Notes under the pieces: model-generated | What the model saw: the letters and a program-made list of their open reading frames with translations, nothing else | What the model was told of the DNA's origin: nothing | Database searches by the model: none | DNA from: Streptomyces reniochalinae | GTDB taxonomy: Bacteria > Actinomycetota > Actinomycetes > Streptomycetales > Streptomycetaceae | Assembly (NCBI RefSeq): GCF_003323735.1 | Contig: NZ_QOIM01000056.1 | Coordinates: forward strand, 1 to 48,532 | Reading direction: 5' to 3' | Length of the DNA stretch: 48,532 nucleotides | In this document: positions 7,518-14,563 of the stretch, piece by piece | Position numbering within the stretch: the stretch's first letter is position 1 | Layout: each line of letters begins with the position of its first letter | Position numbers and translations under genes: made by a program

Positions 7518-7706
7518 GTGTACTTCACCGACCGTGGCATCGAAGAGCTGGAGAAGAGGCGCGGCGAGGAAGAGGTCAGCCTCGCGTGGCTGTCCGAGCA
7601 GCTGCGGACGTTCGTCGATCTGAACCCGGACTTCGAGGTGCCGGTGGAGCGGCTCGCCACCTGGCTGGCGCGGCTGGACGACGAGGACGACGAGGACGAC
7701 GGCTGA
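7518..7706 (+). CDS. small conserved protein, DUF6104 type
   Basis: A 62-residue protein that starts MYFTDRGIEELEKRRGEEEV, has the segment RTFVDLNPDFEVPVERLATW, and ends in an acidic tail LDDEDDEDDG. I recognise it as the small, strongly conserved actinobacterial protein labelled DUF6104 in databases; its role is unknown. Predicted structure is mostly helical and soluble. The start is GTG 7518, 7 bases after AGGAG (7506-7510). It stands alone: a hairpin lies before it and a repeat-rich non-coding stretch after it. Confidence 0.9.
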   Translation: MYFTDRGIEELEKRRGEEEVSLAWLSEQLRTFVDLNPDFEVPVERLATWLARLDDEDDEDDG

Positions 7707-7745
7707 CGAGGGCCGACAGCGCGGGCCGGCGAGGACAGACGGAAA

Positions 7746-7771
7746 GGACAGGCGGCGAGGACAGGCGGCGA
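7746..7771. repeat. two 13-bp tandem repeats
   Basis: GGACAGGCGGCGA occurs twice in tandem (7746-7758 and 7759-7771), flanked by related GGACAGACGG and GGACGAGGAC. The surrounding purine-rich stretch 7707-7860 shows no credible gene. Confidence 0.7.
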
Positions 7772-7875
7772 GGACGAGGACCGAGGGCGCTGACGCCGAG
7801 AGGCTGAGGGCGCCGACGGCCGAGGGCCGCGGGGCCCGCTCTCACTCGCGAGGGGGTTGCGCCTGTCGCGACACA

Positions 7876-7911
7876 CGACATATCGTGTCCATCCAGAGAC
7901 GCGATATGTCG
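7876..7911. promoter_or_regulatory. inverted repeat operator of the DUF4097-PadR operon
   Basis: CGACATATCG (7876-7885) and its exact reverse complement CGATATGTCG (7902-7911) are separated by 16 bases. The left arm sits in a longer palindrome, ACACGACATATCGTGT. The AT-rich core is unlike the surrounding DNA. It lies 110 bases before the DUF4097 start. PadR repressors in actinobacteria commonly bind ATAT-centred palindromes before their own operons, so autoregulation by the PadR gene at 8992 is the likely role. Confidence 0.7.
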
Positions 7912-8021
7912 TTGCCGTGTGCGGAGGCACCGGCGGGGCGCCGCGCGCCGCGCAACGTGCCGTGGCCGCACCCCCGCGCCGCCTCGCGCGTCCGGCAGCG
8001 CCGAGCCTGGGGAGGCCCGCC

Positions 8022-8990
8022 GTGCCCGTATCCGACGACCGGTCGTGGCAGATCACCGAGCCGTGGCGGATCGACTTCGACGACCCCGTCACGGAGTTGG
8101 ACGTGCGCGTGGTGGGCGGGACGGTCAACGTGGTCGGCACCCAGGAGACGACCACCCGCGTCGAGGTGGGCGAGGTCGAGGGCCCGCCCCTGCTCGTGCG
8201 GCGCGAGGGCGGCCGGCTGATCGTCGCCTACGAGGACCTGCCCTGGGGCGGTTTCCTCAAGTGGCTCGACCGCAAGGGCCGACGTCGGAAGGCGGAGGTG
8301 TCGGTGCGGGTGCCGGCGGATGTCGCACTGTCGGTCGGAGTGGTGGGGGCCACTGCCGTCGTCTCCGGCATCCACGGCGGCACGAAGGTGGCCGGAGTCT
8401 CGGGTGCGACGACGCTCGTCGGGCTGCGCGGTCCCGTGACGGCCGAGACCGTCTCGGGGGACGTCGAGACCCAGCGGCTGTCCGGGCCGCTGCGCTTCTC
8501 CACGGTCTCCGGCGACCTGACCTGCGTCGACGGCGCACTGGGCACGATCACCGCCGACTCGGTCAGCGGCGCGATCATCCTCGATCTGAATTCCTCCCGG
8601 GCGGACGGCCCCGCGGCCATCCGCCTGAGCAGCGTCTCCGGCGAGCTGGCCGTCAGACTCCCCGCCGACGCGGACCTGACGGTGGAGGCGCAGAGCGCGG
8701 GCGGCGCCGTCTCCAGCGCCTTCGAGCGGTTGACGACCACCGGCTGGGGCTGTCGCCGGGTGGCCGGTGCCCTGGGCGGCGGGCGCGGCGCCCTCCAGGC
8801 CAACAGCGTCTCCGGAGGCGTCGCGCTTCTCCGCCGCCCGCCCGGTGCGGACGGCCTGGGGGAGGGGCCGCGTCCGGGCGACCGTGTCGGCGCCGCCCAG
8901 GGGGCCGGCGCTGCCCGTGGCGGCCGCCCGCCCGGCCCTCCCGGTGGCTCCGCGACCCCTGGCAACCCCACCTCGCCGAAGGACCTGTGA
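8022..8990 (+). CDS. DUF4097 family beta-strand repeat protein
   Basis: A 322-residue protein. After a short lead (SWQITEPWRIDF) it is built of repeated short strands with the recurring SVSG/TVSG/GVSG turn (TVSGDL, SVSGAI, SVSGEL, SVSGGV), the hallmark of the DUF4097 (putative adhesin) beta-helix. No signal peptide or membrane segment is visible, so a surface role is not supported and an intracellular scaffold is as likely. The C-terminal 60 residues are Gly/Pro/Ala-rich and disordered. The start is GTG 8022 with GGAGG at 8011-8015; the frame extends upstream but that part crosses the operator. The PadR gene starts one base after its stop, so the two are co-transcribed, a pairing seen in many Streptomyces genomes. 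Confidence 0.88.
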   Translation: MPVSDDRSWQITEPWRIDFDDPVTELDVRVVGGTVNVVGTQETTTRVEVGEVEGPPLLVRREGGRLIVAYEDLPWGGFLKWLDRKGRRRKAEVSVRVPADVALSVGVVGATAVVSGIHGGTKVAGVSGATTLVGLRGPVTAETVSGDVETQRLSGPLRFSTVSGDLTCVDGALGTITADSVSGAIILDLNSSRADGPAAIRLSSVSGELAVRLPADADLTVEAQSAGGAVSSAFERLTTTGWGCRRVAGALGGGRGALQANSVSGGVALLRRPPGADGLGEGPRPGDRVGAAQGAGAARGGRPPGPPGGSATPGNPTSPKDL

Positions 8991-8991
8991 C

Positions 8992-10128
8992 ATGCCCCCC
9001 GTCTTCGCGCACGGCCGACTGCGCCTGTATCTGCTGATGCTCCTCGCCGAGGCGCCGCGCCACGGATATGAGGTGATCCGTCTCCTCGAAGAGCGCTTCC
9101 AGGGCCTGTACGCGCCCTCGGCCGGCACCGTCTACCCGCGCCTGGCCAAGCTGGAGGCCGAGGGGCTCGTCAGCCACACCACCGAGGGCGGCCGCAAGGT
9201 GTACGCCATCACCGAGGCGGGCCGGACCGAACTCGACGGCAGGCAGGCGGAGCTGGCCGAGCTGGAGATCGAGATCCGCGACTCCGTGGCGGCACTCGCC
9301 GGAGACATCCGCGAGGACGTCAGCGGCACGGCAGGCGACCTGCGCCGGGAGATGCGCGAGCAGGCACGGACCACGCGCCACCGGTCGAAGCAGGCCCGCG
9401 CCCCGAAGGACCCCACCTCCGGGTGGGAGAAGCCCGCCGGCTGGGACGACGGCTGGGGCGAGGGCTGGGAGGGGGTCTGGGGCGACAAGGAGGCGTGGCG
9501 GCACGCCAAGGAGGAGATGCGCCGGGCCAAGGACGAGTGGAAGGAACAGGCCCGCAAGGCCAAGGAGGAGGCGCAGCGCGCCAAGCGCCAGGCCAGGAAG
9601 GAGCGGGAGGCCCATACCGAGGCGCTGGCCGAGGTACACCGGCTCGCCCATCAGGTGCAGGATCAGGTGCAGTCCCGTGTGCAGGCGGGCGACTGGTCGG
9701 GTGCCGTCCGCGACGGCATGTCCGAACTCGCGCGCGGCATGGGGAGCCTGGGGCGGATGACCGGAGCGAGCACGCCCTGGCCGCCGTACGTGCGCCCGCA
9801 CCCGGCCGGTACCGACCCGGACGCCGAGGCCGAGGCTCCGATGGCCGACTCCACGGGCGACCCGGCGCGCGATCTCGAACGGCTCCTGGACCGCTTCCGG
9901 GACGACGTGCGTGACGCCGCCCGCGATCACGGCGTCGACGAGGGGCAGCTGCGCGAGGTGCGCCGCCACCTGTCGACTGCCGCCGCCCATATCGGCGTTC
10001 TGCTGCGCGGCGCCGAGGCGGGAGCGGACGGCGCCACGGCCCGGACGACCACCACGACCAACGCGACGGACGCAGCCCGTGGGGCGGCGAGCGGGGCGGA
10101 GGGGAACACGGGCTGTCCCGGCACATGA
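8992..10128 (+). CDS. PadR-family regulator with a long charged tail
   Basis: A 378-residue protein, about twice the size of a usual PadR. Residues 1-85 form the winged helix (LRLYLLMLLAEAPRHGYEVI, SAGTVYPRLAKLEAEGLV, RKVYAITEAGR). Residues about 85-125 are a dimerisation helix. Residues about 140-165 are Trp/Gly/Asp-rich (repeated GW and W spaced 3-5 residues apart). Residues about 160-205 are a highly charged Lys/Glu/Arg coiled-coil region, and about 285-345 a second helical domain (DLERLLDRFRDDVRDAARDH). It follows the DUF4097 gene by one base and likely represses the operon at the 7876-7911 inverted repeat. The long tail could read a partner protein or envelope state; no evidence in the sequence decides this. 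Confidence 0.9.
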   Translation: MPPVFAHGRLRLYLLMLLAEAPRHGYEVIRLLEERFQGLYAPSAGTVYPRLAKLEAEGLVSHTTEGGRKVYAITEAGRTELDGRQAELAELEIEIRDSVAALAGDIREDVSGTAGDLRREMREQARTTRHRSKQARAPKDPTSGWEKPAGWDDGWGEGWEGVWGDKEAWRHAKEEMRRAKDEWKEQARKAKEEAQRAKRQARKEREAHTEALAEVHRLAHQVQDQVQSRVQAGDWSGAVRDGMSELARGMGSLGRMTGASTPWPPYVRPHPAGTDPDAEAEAPMADSTGDPARDLERLLDRFRDDVRDAARDHGVDEGQLREVRRHLSTAAAHIGVLLRGAEAGADGATARTTTTTNATDAARGAASGAEGNTGCPGT

Positions 10129-10226
10129 CGCCGCCGCCCACGTCCACGCTCGCGCGGGCAGCAGCCGTGGATGTTCAATAGGGGCTCGGCGCAAGGCCGT
10201 TGGGGTGAACGCGGTGAGGGGGACGT

Positions 10227-10664
10227 ATGAAGCGGGAGATCCGGGAGATCACGCTGCCGGGCGGTGAGACCCTGCTGGCGCAAGTCCGGATCCTGGACGA
10301 GGACGAGGTCCCGCCGGGGGCCGACGACTTCCAGTTCGACGACGTCGGCACGCGGGACCAGCTCATCGCGCGGGCCCAGCAGCTGAACGAAGTGATCAGC
10401 GGTGTCGGATCGGCCGTGTTGCGGGCGGCACGCCAGGCGTGCCCTGACGAGGTCAGCGCCACGTTCGGCGTCGAGCTGGCCGTCAAGTCGGGTAAGGCCC
10501 TCGCCGCCGTCCTCGCCGACGGGGAGGCCAAGGCTGCGGTCTCGGTCACCCTCACGTGGCACGCGGCGCACCGGCGGGACGGCGACGGCGAGGACGGCAC
10601 ACCCGGGACCACGCGGTCCACGGACGGCACCGGCACACCCGGCACCGCTCCGCAGGGCGGGTGA
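10227..10664 (+). CDS. trypsin-co-occurring domain (trypco1, CU044_2847) protein
   Basis: A 145-residue protein whose first ~115 residues match the CU044_2847 / trypco1 pattern: an N-terminal strand pair EITLPGGETLLAQVRIL, a helix with QLIARAQQLNEVISGVGSAV, and FGVELAVKSGKALAAVLADG followed by a strand AVSVTLTWH. The rest is a Gly/Thr/Asp-rich tail. In the conflict-system literature (Kaur and colleagues) such domains are small adaptors linked to trypsin-like VMAP proteins. That fits here because a trypsin/VMAP gene is the next real gene, though 546 bases away. Start ATG 10227 with GAGGGGGA upstream. Its role as adaptor or substrate of the protease is inference. Confidence 0.8.
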   Translation: MKREIREITLPGGETLLAQVRILDEDEVPPGADDFQFDDVGTRDQLIARAQQLNEVISGVGSAVLRAARQACPDEVSATFGVELAVKSGKALAAVLADGEAKAAVSVTLTWHAAHRRDGDGEDGTPGTTRSTDGTGTPGTAPQGG

Positions 10665-10792
10665 CGCGCGGGTGCGGAGGCGCGGGACTTCCTCCCGCGA
10701 GATGCCGCCGGCACTCGGCGGGTGACGCGCGGCGCGGACGTGCGGAACCTGGTGTGCGTGGCCTGGTGTGTGTGGCCTGCTTTGTGTGGCCT
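10656..10792. repeat. 16-bp direct repeat and 14-bp tandem repeats
   Basis: GGCGGGTGACGCGCGG occurs at 10656-10671, across the trypco1 stop, and again at 10717-10732. It is followed by three 14-bp tandem units: GGTGTGCGTGGCCT (10751-10764), GGTGTGTGTGGCCT (10765-10778) and GCTTTGTGTGGCCT (10779-10792). The rest of the gap to 11138 shows no credible gene; a 77-codon frame at 10840-11073 has Pro/Gly composition with no domain. Confidence 0.8.
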
Positions 10793-11138
10793 GTGCGCGC
10801 GGCGGTGGGACGCCGTGAGCGGGTGGACGCGCGGACGCCATGAGCAGCGGCACGCTGCGGCCGTCCTGGCAGGACGGGCTGGGCCGGACCGGGCGCCGTG
10901 CGGGCCGCCCGCCGTCCGGGCCGGGCCCGGCGCCCGGCCTTGTTGCGGGTCCGGGCGCGCACCCGAACCCCGGCTGCGCACACCCGGGAGCGTGGCCGTC
11001 CCCCGTCGTGAGTACGGAATGTGCGGGGGATGCCGGGGCGCCGCCCCTCCCGTCTGTCGGACCCGGGGACTAGCCTGCTACCTCAGGCATCTCACAGAAG
11101 GAAGTGACGGGGGAACGGGGCGTAGAGGGGGGAGTGCT

Positions 11139-11213
11139 GTGACCGGAGTGCGAGCCGCGCGGTGCGGGAGGCCACGATTCGGCGTGCTGCCGTGCGCGCC
11201 CTGTGCCGCGTGA
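11139..11213 (+). CDS. 24-codon leader frame overlapping the VMAP start
   Basis: GTG 11139 follows GGGGGGAG by a good distance and opens a frame of 24 residues, VTGVRAARCGRPRFGVLPCA plus PCAA. Its TGA (11211-11213) overlaps the GTG at 11210 as GTGA. The strongest Shine-Dalgarno of this region thus belongs to the short frame and not to the protease gene, which suggests translational coupling. The peptide contains three Cys. It could also be an accident, or the sign of a frameshift at the true start of the protease. Confidence 0.4.
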   Translation: MTGVRAARCGRPRFGVLPCAPCAA

Positions 11214-13501
11214 ACGCCCCCACGGGCCTCGCCGACTCCGTTCGCGCTTCCGTCGTGCGCATCGGGGCACCGCCCGAGGGGTACGACGGAAGCAGCGGCG
11301 GCGGCATCAACGGCGGCCGCGGTGACGGAGCGAGCGGTGACGAAGTGCGCGGGATCGCCGGCCCCCTCGCGGGGCGGCGGTCGTTCTGGGGGAGCGGGTT
11401 CTTCGTCGCGCCCGGTTGGGTCCTCACGTGTGCCCATGTCGTCGGCAAGGGCGCCGCGAGCGTGTGGAGGGGGGATCGCGCCATCGGCATCACGGTCGGC
11501 GACGACGCGCAGAGCACGGTGCTCCTCGGCGAGCTCGCGTTCGGGCTGCCGCTGCCCGACGACCCCGAAGAGCCGCCGGCGCCGTGGCCGTTCCCGGACC
11601 TGGCGCTCGTACGGGTGCCGGACGCGACGGATGTGGACTGCCTGTGGCTGAGTGACCGCTCGGCCCTGACCCCGGCCTCCATCGGGCTGTACGGCTGGGT
11701 GCCGGGCCCGGAGCGCGGCGAGCAGATGTTCTTCACGGGGCTGGCGACGGCCACGGGGGTGCGGGGCCGCCCCCTGATGCTCAGCGGCGACGAGTTGACG
11801 GAAGGCTGTTCCGGCGGCCCGGTGCTGGACGAGCGGCGCGGTGCGGTGCTCGGCGTCAGCAAGGGCAAGGGCTCCCGTCCGCGCACCGGGGTGGCCACGC
11901 GGGTCACGGCGCTGCGCAGGCTGTGCGACGCGGGGCCGCGAGGGGCGCGGGTGCTGCACGAGGTGCTGTCCGCGCACGACCGCTACCACCTGCGGCGCTA
12001 CCACGGGTTCGGGCACAGCTGGTATCGCCAGCACGCGCGGCTGGGCCCCATGGGCGGGGAGCCCGCCTACGGGTTCACGGTGGACCGGCGGGCGGAGCTG
12101 TACGCGCTGTTCGCCGAGGTGGAGCCGCCGACGGGCGCCGGGCAGGTGCTGCAACTGGCCAACGAGGCACGGGACATGGTGCTGCGCCTTCCCTACACCC
12201 TGAACGAGCACGACCCCCGCTCCTGGCGGGAGGGCGCGGGCCTGCTCTACGAGCCACGGGACAGCGACGCGACGGCGGAGGAGCCCTCGCCTGACCTGGC
12301 GCTTGAGGCCGTGGTGCTGTACGCCGCCAAGGTGACCGCCGCACTCACCCGTTCGGGGGCGGCGGGATCGCCGCGTTCGGCGCGCGCGCTGGCGGAGCTG
12401 CGCGGCTGGGTGGAGCGCACGGCGCACACGCTGCTCAACGACGTGATCAGGGCCCGTGTCCCCGCTGTGCTGGAGAGCCACCGTCCCGCGTCGGCGGCCA
12501 GGGCCAACGTGCTGGTGGAGGTGGAGCCCGACATCTACGGTTCCGGACGGCACGCCTGGCGGGTGCTGCTGGTGCGCTCGGCCCACAAGGACGAGCTGCT
12601 GGCCGGTGACGACGGCGCGGACGAGACCGAGGAGGACGGGGAGCGGGAGGAGTCCATCGTCGACCAGAGCCGGGAGGAGGTGCCCCGCCCCCGGCTGGAG
12701 GAGGCCGTGCGCGGGGCGCTGTCCCAGGCGCTCGACCAGTGCGACGTGGACGAGCACCTGGCGGCGGTGGAGTTCCTGCTGCCGCGCGCGCTCTTCGACG
12801 AGCCGGTGGACGAGTGGCGGGTCCGTCCCTACGATCCGGCCGATCCGTTCAACCCGCATGCCGTGCCGCTGGGGCAGCGTCGCCTGGTCGTGGTGCGTGA
12901 CAGGTCGCGCAGGGACCACGGCTTCACCCCTGAGGCCCGTACCAGGGCCGCCGCGGTGCTGGGCGGTCCGATGGAGGCCGTGCCGCTGCGGCGCGAGGTG
13001 CCCATGGCCGGGCACGGCGCGTCGGCGCCCGAGGGCGGGCAGGCCGCTTACGGGCGGCTGCTGGCCGCTCCGCCCGGCGCCGTTCCGGTGTACTGCGCGC
13101 GGACGGGCAGCGGCCCGGGGGCCCGCGCCATGGCGGCGGCGCTCGGCGCGGGGCACGCGGTGGCGCTGTGGCGGCACTCGTGCGGCGACCAGCACGACCA
13201 CGACGACTGCGAGGAGTTCCACGAGCGGGCCGCCGCGCTGCTGCGCCGGGTTCACTCGGCGCGGCAGCTTCCGCAGGAGATCAGGGCGCTGCGGAACACC
13301 AACGCCGACCTGGGCGACGGTGGGAGCTGGGAGCCGGAAGGGGCAACTGGCGTGAACAGTGCGTCAATTGACCACCCAGCGGCCTGGGCACGGCATATCG
13401 TCCTGCTTTACGATCCGCCCCACAGGACCATTGGGGACGAACCGTTGCGCGAACCACCGCTCATGCCCAGGCAGTCGACAGCGTTGAGGAGCACATCGTG
13501 A
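11210..13501 (+). CDS. trypsin-like / VMAP-C domain protein of a ternary conflict system
   Basis: About 763 residues from GTG 11210. Residues about 10-240 are a trypsin-like protease with all three catalytic residues: His76 in LTCAHVVG, Asp130 in PDLALVRV and Ser201 in EGCSGGPVLD. A middle helical part follows (about 240-430), then the VMAP-C region opening with ANVLVEVEPDIYGSG, with an acidic insert near residues 465-485 and a last strand HIVLLYDPPHR. In vWA-MoxR ternary systems VMAP links the effector or protease to the ATPase and vWA partners. The MoxR gene overlaps its stop by 4 bases, which fixes the operon. GTG 11162 is an alternative start but has no Shine-Dalgarno. No signal peptide: an intracellular protease, its target unknown. 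Confidence 0.85.
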   Translation: MNAPTGLADSVRASVVRIGAPPEGYDGSSGGGINGGRGDGASGDEVRGIAGPLAGRRSFWGSGFFVAPGWVLTCAHVVGKGAASVWRGDRAIGITVGDDAQSTVLLGELAFGLPLPDDPEEPPAPWPFPDLALVRVPDATDVDCLWLSDRSALTPASIGLYGWVPGPERGEQMFFTGLATATGVRGRPLMLSGDELTEGCSGGPVLDERRGAVLGVSKGKGSRPRTGVATRVTALRRLCDAGPRGARVLHEVLSAHDRYHLRRYHGFGHSWYRQHARLGPMGGEPAYGFTVDRRAELYALFAEVEPPTGAGQVLQLANEARDMVLRLPYTLNEHDPRSWREGAGLLYEPRDSDATAEEPSPDLALEAVVLYAAKVTAALTRSGAAGSPRSARALAELRGWVERTAHTLLNDVIRARVPAVLESHRPASAARANVLVEVEPDIYGSGRHAWRVLLVRSAHKDELLAGDDGADETEEDGEREESIVDQSREEVPRPRLEEAVRGALSQALDQCDVDEHLAAVEFLLPRALFDEPVDEWRVRPYDPADPFNPHAVPLGQRRLVVVRDRSRRDHGFTPEARTRAAAVLGGPMEAVPLRREVPMAGHGASAPEGGQAAYGRLLAAPPGAVPVYCARTGSGPGARAMAAALGAGHAVALWRHSCGDQHDHDDCEEFHERAAALLRRVHSARQLPQEIRALRNTNADLGDGGSWEPEGATGVNSASIDHPAAWARHIVLLYDPPHRTIGDEPLREPPLMPRQSTALRSTS

Positions 13502-14556
13502 GCGATTGGCGCATCTACCGCGGCGCGGGTGTGCCGCACGAGGGCGTGCGGGGACTGCCCGAGCCGCCCCCGTGGCGCGACTTCACCGGTGCCGGCACCG
13601 GCCCCGACAGCCCGCACGGCGCGGAGGGCGACACCGAGGGCGCCGACACCGCGCGGCGGCTGGGCGCGCGGCGACGCCTGGTGGAGAGCCTGCATCCGCG
13701 TCCCGAGGAGGTGGAGGCCGTCAACGCGGCGCTGTATCTGCGCCGCCCCCTCCTGGTCACCGGCAACCCGGGCACCGGCAAGTCGACGCTCGCGCACGCG
13801 GTCGCGCACGAGCTGGGTCTCGGCCGGGTGCTCCGCTGGCCGATCGTCAGCCGTACGTCGCTGGCGGACGGGCTCTACCACTACGACGCGATCGGCAGAC
13901 TCCAGGACGTCCAGCTGGACCGTGCCGTGGCCGGCGAGGGCGACTCGGCGCCCGCCCGTCCCCCGATCGGGTCGTATCTGCGGCTGGGTCCGCTGGGCAC
14001 GGCGCTGCTGCCCGCGCAGGACGGCCCCGACGGGGTGCCGCTGCCCCGGGTGCTGCTCGTCGACGAGCTGGACAAGAGCGACATCGACCTGCCCAGCGAC
14101 CTGCTCAACGTCCTGGAGGACGGCGAGTTCACCATTCCGGAGCTGGAACGCATCGCCGACCGGGAGCCGGTCACCGAGGTGCTGACCGCGGACGGCGACA
14201 AGGTCCCCATCGAGGGCGGGCGGGTGCGGTGCACGGCGTTCCCGTTCATCGTGCTGACCTCCAACGGCGAACGCGACTTCCCGGCCGCGCTGCTGCGCCG
14301 CTGCATCCAGCTCGACCTCAAACCGCCGGGTGACAAGCAGCTCGCCGCGATGGTCTCCGCACACCTGGGAGAAGAGGCGCTTGAGGAGGGCGCCGAGCTG
14401 GTTCAGCGGTTCCTGCGCCGCGAGCCCGGGCAGGTCATCGCCACCGACCAGCTGCTCAACGCACTGTTCCTGACACAGCGCGCCTCGGGCGTCGAGAGGG
14501 TCACCCGCGACCGGCTCGCCGAGATGCTGCTGCGCCCCCTCGACCGCCCGAGGTGA
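13498..14556 (+). CDS. MoxR-type AAA+ ATPase
   Basis: A 352-residue ATPase. Walker A is GNPGTGKST at residues 89-97, Walker B is VLLVDELDKSD from residue 185, a sensor-1-like segment is FPFIVLTSNGERDFP, and the arginine finger is in LLRRCIQLDL. MoxR ATPases remodel partner proteins together with vWA proteins; here the partner is the next gene. The first ~65 residues are a poorly conserved lead. The start GTG 13498 overlaps the VMAP stop as GTGA, and the vWA gene begins 7 bases after its stop, so the three are one translational unit. All catalytic residues seem intact. Confidence 0.93.
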   Translation: MSDWRIYRGAGVPHEGVRGLPEPPPWRDFTGAGTGPDSPHGAEGDTEGADTARRLGARRRLVESLHPRPEEVEAVNAALYLRRPLLVTGNPGTGKSTLAHAVAHELGLGRVLRWPIVSRTSLADGLYHYDAIGRLQDVQLDRAVAGEGDSAPARPPIGSYLRLGPLGTALLPAQDGPDGVPLPRVLLVDELDKSDIDLPSDLLNVLEDGEFTIPELERIADREPVTEVLTADGDKVPIEGGRVRCTAFPFIVLTSNGERDFPAALLRRCIQLDLKPPGDKQLAAMVSAHLGEEALEEGAELVQRFLRREPGQVIATDQLLNALFLTQRASGVERVTRDRLAEMLLRPLDRPR

Positions 14557-14563
14557 CGCGCTG

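Noticed and set aside
10840..11073. A 77-codon frame in the gap before the protease gene
   Set aside because: Pro/Gly/Ala composition, no Shine-Dalgarno and no recognisable pattern.
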